From NCBI RefSeq assembly GCF_001422445.1, contig NZ_LMNA01000001.1, forward strand, positions 542,735 through 606,734: DNA of 64,000 nucleotides, in the 5' to 3' direction. The notes below the pieces were generated by a model that saw only the letters and a list, made by a program, of their open reading frames with translations, did no database searches and was not told where the DNA came from. The translations under genes and the position numbers were made by a program. The DNA comes from Pseudorhodoferax sp. Leaf274 (GTDB lineage: Bacteria; Pseudomonadota; Gammaproteobacteria; Burkholderiales; Burkholderiaceae_C). The first letter of the stretch is position 1; each line of letters opens with the position of its first letter. Shown here one piece after another: positions 57,468 to 64,000 of this stretch.

Positions 57468-57636
57468 CGGCTCTCCGGCAGGAAGGAACGGCGGCGATTA
57501 TGGGTGGTGGCCCGTCCGCCGTGCGGCGCCTGCGGGTAAACCCGCGTGCCGGTGCGCAGGGGCCACCGCGGCGCTTGCGGCGCCTGTCGGACGGCGTAGG
57601 ATGCCCGGGCCTTCCGCGACGACGAAGCGAGTGCCC

Positions 57637-59334
57637 ATGACAGACGACCATCCTGCACCACGGCCCGACCAACCAGAACACGCCGGCGAGGCTGGCGCGC
57701 CTGCCCTGAACCGCCGCCGTTTCCTCGGCGGCATCGCCATGGTCGGTGCGGGTGCCGGCCTGGCCGGCTGCGCCACGGATGGCCCGCGTGCCGGCGCGGC
57801 CATGGCCTCGGGCCCGCTGGACGCGGCGCTGCGCAGGAACGTGAAGACCGTGGTGGTCATCTACGGCGAGAACCGCAGCTTCAACAACCTGTTCGCCGAC
57901 TTCCCCGGCCTGCAGAGGCCGCTGTCGGCGCTCCAGCCCGGCGACTTCGCCCAGCGGGACCGCGACGGCACGCTGCTGGCGCAGTTGCCCCCCACCTGGG
58001 GCGGCGTGGTCCAGGTCGGCAACCAGAGCGTGGAAGGCGTGGCCTACGAGACCGGCAAGCAATACCAGGCCAACCTGCCCAACGCCCCCTACGCCCTGAA
58101 AGGCCCGCAGGGCGAGAACCTGCCGCTGGGCCTGGTGACGCGCGATCTGGTGCACGCCTTCTTCCACAACCAGATGCAGATCAACGGCGGCCGCAACGAC
58201 GGCTTCTGCGCCTGGACGGACGCCGGCGGCATCGCCATGGGCCACTACGCCGACACGCGGTTCAACCTGCGGCTGTGGGACATCGCGCGCGAGTTCGTGC
58301 TGTGCGACAACTTCTTCCAGGGCGCGTTCGGCGGGTCCTTCCTGAACCACCAGTACCTCGTGACGGGCACGGTGCCCTTCTATCCCGACGTGATGCATTC
58401 GCCCGCCCGCACCCAGGTGGCCAAACTGCAGAGCGCCGATCCGACCGACTTCCGGCTGGCACCCGCCGAAGGCAGCCCCGCCAGCTGCATGGACGGCCCG
58501 CCCAAGTTCGCGCCCAATGCGCTCACGCCCGACGGCTACGCCGTCAACACCATGGCGCCGCCCTACTGGCCCACCTGGTCGCGCGACCCGGCCCGGCCGG
58601 ACTACGCAGCGCCCAACCAGCCCCAGGTGCTGGTGCCGCAGGTGCACCACCACATCGGCGACAAGCTCGACCAGAAGGGGGTGGACTGGGCCTGGTACGG
58701 CGGCGCCTGGCAGGCCACGCTGGACCAGTTCAAGGACTCGGCCGGCATCCCCAAGATCCCCAATTTCCAGTACCACCACCAGCCTTTCAACTACTTCAGG
58801 AACCTCGGCCCGGAGAACCCTGCCGTGCGCGCCCGGCGCCTGCGCGACGGCGGCCTGGGCGACGAGAGCCGCACCAACCGCTTCTTCGCCCACGTCGAGG
58901 CCGGCCGGCTGCCGCCGGTGACCTTCTACAAGCCCCAGGGCAACCTGAACATGCACGCAGGCTATGCCGACGTGGCCTCGGGCGACCGCCACATCGCCCA
59001 CGCGATCAAGCTGCTGCGCGCCAGCCCGCAGTGGGACAACATGGTGGTGGTCGTGACCGTGGACGAGAACGGCGGCTGGTGGGACCACGTGGCCCCGCCC
59101 CAGGGCGACCGCTGGGGACCGGGCACGCGCCTGCCGGCGCTGGTGGTCTCGCCGTTCGCGCGCAAGGGCACGGTGGACCACACGGTCTACGACACCGGGT
59201 CGATCCTGCGCCTGATCACGCGCGTGTTCGGCCTGGAAACGCTCGACGGGCTGAAGGCCCGCGACGACGCGATGCAGGCGCGCGGCCAGCAGCCGATGGG
59301 CGACCTCACGAACGCGCTGCAGTTCGCGGCATGA
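57637..59334 (+). CDS. AcpA/phospholipase C-family phosphoesterase, Tat-exported
   Basis: A 565-residue secreted hydrolase of the alkaline-phosphatase-like superfamily (PF04185 type). A Tat signal (NRRRFLGGIAMVGAG) is followed by LAGCAT, a possible lipobox. Catalytic-region motifs are VVVIYGENRSFNNLF, FHNQMQINGGRNDGF, and VTVDENGGWWDHVAPP. Members are acid phosphatases or phospholipases C; the substrate, phosphate ester or phospholipid, is undetermined. The ATG at 57637 directly precedes the Tat region. Confidence 0.9.
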   Translation: MTDDHPAPRPDQPEHAGEAGAPALNRRRFLGGIAMVGAGAGLAGCATDGPRAGAAMASGPLDAALRRNVKTVVVIYGENRSFNNLFADFPGLQRPLSALQPGDFAQRDRDGTLLAQLPPTWGGVVQVGNQSVEGVAYETGKQYQANLPNAPYALKGPQGENLPLGLVTRDLVHAFFHNQMQINGGRNDGFCAWTDAGGIAMGHYADTRFNLRLWDIAREFVLCDNFFQGAFGGSFLNHQYLVTGTVPFYPDVMHSPARTQVAKLQSADPTDFRLAPAEGSPASCMDGPPKFAPNALTPDGYAVNTMAPPYWPTWSRDPARPDYAAPNQPQVLVPQVHHHIGDKLDQKGVDWAWYGGAWQATLDQFKDSAGIPKIPNFQYHHQPFNYFRNLGPENPAVRARRLRDGGLGDESRTNRFFAHVEAGRLPPVTFYKPQGNLNMHAGYADVASGDRHIAHAIKLLRASPQWDNMVVVVTVDENGGWWDHVAPPQGDRWGPGTRLPALVVSPFARKGTVDHTVYDTGSILRLITRVFGLETLDGLKARDDAMQARGQQPMGDLTNALQFAA

Positions 59335-59495
59335 GGTAGGCGGCCACCGGGCCGGGCTGGCCGGTCCGGCCCCCCTCATCAGGGAAAACCCAGGGCCGCG
59401 TGCACGCGCAGGCCAGCACGGCGTGCACGCAGCGCACAGCACGCGTGCGGCCGTCTTCCTACGATCCGGGGCACCGACATCGAGGAGACATCGCC

Positions 59496-60695
59496 ATGGT
59501 TCCATCCACCCGCCGCCGCGTGCTGCAGGGCGCCGCTGCCGCGCTCGGCAGCGCGGCCATCGCACCCGCCCTGCGCGCCCAATCCACGCCCGTGCGCATC
59601 GGCTATGCCATGGCCCGCACGGGCCCCTGGGCGCCCGGCGCGCAGGTCAGCCAGGAGCCCAACTACATCCTGTGGGCCGACCAGGTGAACGCCGCGGGCG
59701 GCCTGGACGTGAAGGGCACGAAGCGGCCCGTCGAACTCGTGAGCGTGGACGACCGCAGCGACATCGAGACCTGCGTGCGCAGCTACCAGAAGCTCATGGG
59801 CAGCGACAAGGTCGACCTGATCCTGCCGCCCTGGGGCAGCAACGCCAACTTCGCGATCGCGCCGCTGGCGCAGCGCTTCGGCTACCCCATGCTGGCGCCC
59901 ACCGCGCTGTCGCGCAAGCTGATCGACATGAACCTGTCGTTCTTCTTCTCCATCCTGCAGCAGCCCGACCGCATGATGGGCGCGCTGGTGGACATGCTGG
60001 TGGCGAACAACGTGAAGACGATCGCCATCGTCTACATGGACGACCTGTTCGGGCTGGAGAATTTCGCGGCGATCAACAACGCGCTCAAGAAGACCTCCAT
60101 CCAGGTGGTGGAGCGCAAGAGCTACCCGCTGGGCGTGAAGGATCTTTCGCCCGTGTTGCGCAGCATCAAGGAGCAGAACCCCGACGCCTTCATCGGCATC
60201 ACCTACCCGCCCGACACCATCCTCGCGAGCAAGCAGGCCAAGGAGGTGGGCTTCAACCCGAAGTTCTTCTATGCCTCGGTGGGCACGGCCTTCCAGCTGT
60301 ACCGCAACGTGATCACGGCGCCGGGCGCCGAGGGCGTGCTGGGCATGGGCTCGTGGAACAGCAAGACCAGCGCGGGCGCGAAGGCCTATTTCGACGCGCA
60401 CACGCAGAAGTTCAGCGGCAAGGAGCCGGACCGCTGGGCCAGCGGCCATTGCTGGGCGGCGCTGGAGATCCTGCAGGCCGGCGTGGCCAAGGCCGGGCTG
60501 GACCGCAAGGCGCTGCGCGAGTACATCGCGGGCACCGCGCACAAGACCATCATCGGCGAGGTGAAGTTCACAGGCAGCGAGAACACCGCGACGCCGGGCA
60601 GCGTGGGCCAGTGGCAGAACGGCGAGTTCGAGGTGGTGTGGCCGGCGTCGATGGCGACCGCCAAGCTGAACCCCAGCAAGCCCGCCTGGAAGTGA
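59496..60695 (+). CDS. Branched-chain amino-acid-type ABC substrate-binding protein
   Basis: A 399-residue family 4 periplasmic binding protein. The N terminus (STRRRVLQGAAAALGSAA) is a twin-arginine signal ending near LRAQS. The mature part starts VRIGYAMARTGPWAPGAQVS and has ELVSVDDRSD and ILPPWGSNANFAIAPLAQ. It begins the liv-type operon. The actual ligand may be an amide or aromatic acid rather than leucine. Confidence 0.93.
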   Translation: MVPSTRRRVLQGAAAALGSAAIAPALRAQSTPVRIGYAMARTGPWAPGAQVSQEPNYILWADQVNAAGGLDVKGTKRPVELVSVDDRSDIETCVRSYQKLMGSDKVDLILPPWGSNANFAIAPLAQRFGYPMLAPTALSRKLIDMNLSFFFSILQQPDRMMGALVDMLVANNVKTIAIVYMDDLFGLENFAAINNALKKTSIQVVERKSYPLGVKDLSPVLRSIKEQNPDAFIGITYPPDTILASKQAKEVGFNPKFFYASVGTAFQLYRNVITAPGAEGVLGMGSWNSKTSAGAKAYFDAHTQKFSGKEPDRWASGHCWAALEILQAGVAKAGLDRKALREYIAGTAHKTIIGEVKFTGSENTATPGSVGQWQNGEFEVVWPASMATAKLNPSKPAWK

Positions 60696-61573
60696 TGTCT
60701 GCAACGGCCTGGTTCGAACTGCTGGCCAGCGGCCTCATCACGGGCGGCATCTACGCGCTCGTGGGCCTGGGGCTGAACCTGCAGTACGGCCTCATGCGCA
60801 TCCTGAACATCGCGCACGGCGAGTTCCTGATGCTGGGCGCCTACGCCACCTGGATGGCGCACACGCTGCTGGGGTGGTCGCCGCTGGCGGTGCTGCCGCT
60901 GGCCTTCGCGGGGCTCATGCTGATCGGCCTGGCGGTGCATGCGCTGACCTTCCGCAAGCTGGCGGCGCGGGCGCCCAGCGTGGACGTGTTCGAGGCGCGC
61001 GGCCTCATGGTGGCCTTCGGCCTGATGTTCCTGGTGCAGAACTTCGCGAGCTGGGCCTGGGGCGGCGACCTGCGCGGCTACGACTACCTGACGACACCCG
61101 TGGCGATCGGTGGCGCGCAGTTCGCGGCCAACAAGCTCGTGGTGTTCGGCCTGGCGCTGGTGTTCTCGCTCGCGCTGATGGCGCTGCTGCGCCTCACCAT
61201 GCTGGGCAAGGGCGTTCGCGCGCTGATGCAGTCGCCCACGGGCGCGCAGCTGGTCGGCATCGACACGAAGCGGCTGCACCCGCTGATGTTCGGCGTGGGG
61301 CTGGGGCTGTCGGGCGTGGCGGGTTGCCTGCTGTCCATGGCCTACACGATCACGCCGTCCATGGGCGAGCCCTACACGGTGACGGCGCTGATCGTCATCA
61401 CGCTGGGCGGCTTCGGCAGCATGGGCGGTGCGCTCGCGGGCGGGCTGCTGCTGGGCGTGATCGAGGCGCTGGGCATGCACTTCACCAACCCATCGCTCAA
61501 GTCGCTGCTGTCGTACGGCGTGTTCATCGCCGTGCTGCTCTGGAAACCCAACGGACTGTTTGCCAAAAGATGA
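60695..61573 (+). CDS. livH: Branched-chain amino-acid-type ABC permease (LivH-like)
   Basis: A 292-residue permease with about eight membrane segments: ASGLITGGIYALVGLGLNLQ and LMRILNIAHGEFLMLGAY are signature LivH stretches, and the cytoplasmic loop GKGVRALMQSPTGAQLVGID follows. Its ATG shares one base with the binding-protein stop. It overlaps the LivM gene by 4 bases. Confidence 0.93.
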   Translation: MSATAWFELLASGLITGGIYALVGLGLNLQYGLMRILNIAHGEFLMLGAYATWMAHTLLGWSPLAVLPLAFAGLMLIGLAVHALTFRKLAARAPSVDVFEARGLMVAFGLMFLVQNFASWAWGGDLRGYDYLTTPVAIGGAQFAANKLVVFGLALVFSLALMALLRLTMLGKGVRALMQSPTGAQLVGIDTKRLHPLMFGVGLGLSGVAGCLLSMAYTITPSMGEPYTVTALIVITLGGFGSMGGALAGGLLLGVIEALGMHFTNPSLKSLLSYGVFIAVLLWKPNGLFAKR

Positions 61574-62496
61574 AGCGCGACTGGATTGTTCTGGCGGTCC
61601 TCACCGCCTGCGCGGCGCTGCTGCCCGGCATCGCGAGCGAGTTCCTGCTCTCGCTGGCGCTGACCTGCCTCATGTACGTGGCGCTGGCGTCCAGCTGGAG
61701 CCTGTTCTGCGGCAGCACGCGCTACCTCTCGCTCGCGACGGCGGCGTTCTTCGGCATCGGTGCCTACACGGGTGCGCTGGTGCTGGAGAGCCTGCCCTGG
61801 CTGGCGGCCGTGGGGCTGGGGGCCCTCATCGCCGCGGCCATCGCGCTGGTGATGGGCCTGGCGGTGCTGCACCTGCGCGGCACCTACTTCGCGGTGCTGA
61901 CCTTCGGCATGACCGAGTTGATCCGCCATGCCGTGACCTACTTCGAGAAGCAGGTCACGGGCACCGTGGGCCGCGTGCTGGTGGTGGTGCCCGAGGAGAG
62001 CACGGTCTACTACACGGTGCTGGGCATCGCCGCCACCGCGGTGGCCACGGCCATCGTGGTGCGGCGGCGGCGCTTCGGCCTGGCGCTGGTGGGCATCGGC
62101 TTCGACGAGCAGCGCGCGCAGACGCTGGGCGTGAACACGCGGCTGGTGAAGACGCTGGGCTTCGCGCTGACCGCGGCCTTCGCCGGTGCCATCGGCGCGG
62201 CCATGGCCGTGCGCTGGACCTACATCGACCCCGTCACGGTGTTCAACCCCTTCATCGGTTTCCAGACCGTCCTGATCGCGCTGATCGGCGGCGCGGCCAC
62301 GCTGTGGGGCCCCCTGGTGGCGGCCGTGGTGTTCAGCGTGCTGGCCGAGACGCTGCGGCTCCAGCTGCCGCAGGCCTACATGGTGGCGCTGGGGTTGCTG
62401 CTGATCCTGTCGGTGATGTATTTGCCGGACGGCCTCGGAAGCCTGCGCTGGGCGCAGGTGCGCGGCTGGTTCCAACGGGAGCGTCTGAATGGCTGA
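61570..62496 (+). CDS. livM: Branched-chain amino-acid-type ABC permease (LivM-like)
   Basis: A 308-residue permease: FGIGAYTGALVLES, LHLRGTYFAVLTFGMTELIR and RFGLALVGIGFDEQRAQTLG are LivM signatures. It has around nine hydrophobic segments and ends with a short basic cytoplasmic tail. It overlaps livH by 4 bases and livG by 8, in one operon. Confidence 0.93.
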   Translation: MKRDWIVLAVLTACAALLPGIASEFLLSLALTCLMYVALASSWSLFCGSTRYLSLATAAFFGIGAYTGALVLESLPWLAAVGLGALIAAAIALVMGLAVLHLRGTYFAVLTFGMTELIRHAVTYFEKQVTGTVGRVLVVVPEESTVYYTVLGIAATAVATAIVVRRRRFGLALVGIGFDEQRAQTLGVNTRLVKTLGFALTAAFAGAIGAAMAVRWTYIDPVTVFNPFIGFQTVLIALIGGAATLWGPLVAAVVFSVLAETLRLQLPQAYMVALGLLLILSVMYLPDGLGSLRWAQVRGWFQRERLNG

Positions 62497-63226
62497 ACGG
62501 TTGCTGGAGGCCCGCGCGGTGACGGTGCGCTTCGGCGGCCTGACGGCCGTCGATGCGGTGGACGCGCAGTTCGATGCGGGCGAGCTGGTCGGCATCATCG
62601 GGCCGAACGGCGCGGGCAAGACCACCTTCTTCAACGCGATCTCGGGCGTGCAGGCGCCGACCAGCGGCGCGCTGCTGCTCGGTGGGCGCGACCTGGCGGG
62701 GCAGGGGCCGCACCGCTTCGCGGCCCAGGGCGTGGCGCGCACCTTCCAGACGCCGCGCGTGTTCGGCGGCCTGCGGGTGGTCGACAACGTGGACTTCGGC
62801 CTGCAGTTCGCGGGCAGGGGCCGCAGCGCCGGCCCCGCGCTGGCCGATGCGCAGGCGATCCTGGCGTTGATCGGCCTGTCGGCGCAAGCCGAGCTGCCGG
62901 CGTCTGCAGTCACGCCGGCCCAGCAGCGCCTGCTGGAGATCGGCATGGCGCTGGCGACGCGGCCACGCCTGCTGCTGCTCGACGAGGTGGCGGCCGGGCT
63001 GACCGAGGCCGAGGTGGAAGCCATGGCCCGCTTAATCGGCCGGCTGCGCGGCGAACTGGGCCTGGCTGTCGTCTGGATCGAGCACGCGGTGACCACCTTG
63101 CTGCGCCATGTGGAGCGCGTGCTGGTGCTGCACCAGGGGCGCAAGATCGCGGACGGCTCGCCGGCCGAGGTCACGCGCAACGCGGAGGTCATCGAGGCGT
63201 ATTTGGGTGACGAGGTGGTGCAATGA
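62489..63226 (+). CDS. livG: Branched-chain amino-acid-type ABC ATPase (LivG-like)
   Basis: A 245-residue ATPase: Walker A GPNGAGKTT near 40, Q-loop ARTFQTPRVFGGL, Walker B LLLLDEVAAGL, and the switch His in VVWIEHAVTTLLRHV. The signature loop is unusual, reading VTPAQQRLLEIG rather than LSGGQ-type. The C-terminal IVNA-like LivG tail is short. It overlaps livM by 8 bases; livF follows after a 313-base palindromic insert. Confidence 0.93.
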   Translation: MAERLLEARAVTVRFGGLTAVDAVDAQFDAGELVGIIGPNGAGKTTFFNAISGVQAPTSGALLLGGRDLAGQGPHRFAAQGVARTFQTPRVFGGLRVVDNVDFGLQFAGRGRSAGPALADAQAILALIGLSAQAELPASAVTPAQQRLLEIGMALATRPRLLLLDEVAAGLTEAEVEAMARLIGRLRGELGLAVVWIEHAVTTLLRHVERVLVLHQGRKIADGSPAEVTRNAEVIEAYLGDEVVQ

Positions 63227-63276
63227 AAGCGTGTGCATTTGCCGTGGTGCCAGACCACGCCGACGGTGTGCTCTCC

Positions 63277-63489
63277 TCCGCGAATGTCCCCCGGCCCGGG
63301 CCGCAAGCGGCCCGGGCCTCCTCCTTTATTTCGCTGCGAAGAACACACCATCGACGCGGTCCGCCAACGTCGCGTTGCACAACCGGGCACGACACGACGT
63401 GTCCAAGGTCGAGGACATCGGGTGGCCTTTGCAGCGAAATAAAGGAGGAGCCAGGGCCGCCTGCGGCCCTGGCGGGGGACATTCGCGGA
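63277..63489. repeat. Nested inverted repeat element between livG and livF
   Basis: The outer arms TCCGCGAATGTCCCCC (63277-63292) and its complement (63474-63489) are exact. The inner arms TCCTCCTTTATTTCGCTGC (63319-63337) and its complement (63431-63449) are exact over 19 bases. Between outer and inner arms on each side is a separate GC hairpin (GGCCCGGGCCGC..., GCCAGGGCCGC...). About 93 unpaired bases lie in the centre. No open frame is shared by the arms. The 313-base gap 63227-63539 holds nothing else recognisable. Confidence 0.8.
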
Positions 63490-63539
63490 AGAGGCTACCC
63501 GGTGGCCTCGACCCACGCGCCACGCCAAGGAACCTGGAC

Positions 63540-64000
<461 letters not shown>

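Noticed and set aside
61372-63528. Minus-strand open frame of about 700 codons opposite livH, livM and livG
   Set aside because: Antisense shadow of the liv operon; composition is Arg/Gln/His-rich and has no domains.

Overview
The window is GC-rich chromosomal DNA from a betaproteobacterium. The evidence points to Burkholderiales, most likely Comamonadaceae: rpmH-rnpA-yidD-yidC-mnmE beside dnaA-dnaN-gyrB, metX-metW, a Bug-type solute-binding protein, a PEP-CTERM protein, an AMDase-like racemase-superfamily enzyme and many ABC importers for organic acids or amino acids. A true ACC deaminase (acdS) suggests a plant- or soil-associated life. Genus cannot be fixed from the sequence.

Layout. 1-11.1 kb is a catabolic and uptake region: RidA and DUF1028 proteins; a PotD/PotB/PotC-like ABC set without an ATPase; an arylmalonate-decarboxylase-like enzyme; an amino-acid binding protein; acdS; LysR and Lrp regulators; an M20 peptidase and a TTT binding protein. 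11.1-13.1 kb holds a sigma54-type promoter before a PEP-CTERM gene, a small secreted repeat protein, a probable integrase remnant and tRNA-Ala(CGC). 13.2-19.8 kb has slyX, an omega-aminotransferase with its LysR regulator, metX-metW behind a SAM-II riboswitch plus terminator, a UPF0016/GDT1 manganese exporter behind a yybP-ykoY riboswitch, and two tandem RRM proteins. 19.8-29.8 kb carries the LPS precursor genes kdsD-kdsC-lptC, a Kef-type antiporter, mnmE and yidC-yidD-rnpA-rpmH.

30.1-35.4 kb is dnaA-dnaN-gyrB, followed by two diguanylate cyclases and nadE. The 766-base gene-free stretch at 41.27-42.03 kb holds two direct repeats 429-430 bases apart. Each has a TAG-triplet run, a GC-rich spacer and three DnaA-box-like 9-mers. 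This matches the DUE/DnaA-trio/box architecture of a chromosomal origin, and I call it the best oriC candidate. 42-45.7 kb has PagL-like lipid A deacylase, a second small repeat protein, an EEP hydrolase, a Spy/LTXXQ protein and rdgC.

45.7-52.4 kb is a seven-gene leftward operon: polyamine/opine-type ABC transporter, GntR/FCD regulator, a racemase-superfamily protein and an aldo/keto reductase. Three copies of a TYGTACGCAW site lie at its head. 52.6-64 kb has bactofilin, an Old Yellow Enzyme, a GST, a DUF1328-transglutaminase cluster, an AraC regulator, an AcpA/PLC-type phosphoesterase and a branched-chain amino-acid ABC operon. A 213-base nested inverted repeat interrupts that operon between livG and livF.

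Functional themes are uptake and degradation of small organic acids and amino acids, methionine and manganese homeostasis through RNA switches, envelope biogenesis, and replication initiation. No CRISPR array, complete insertion sequence or rRNA gene was seen.
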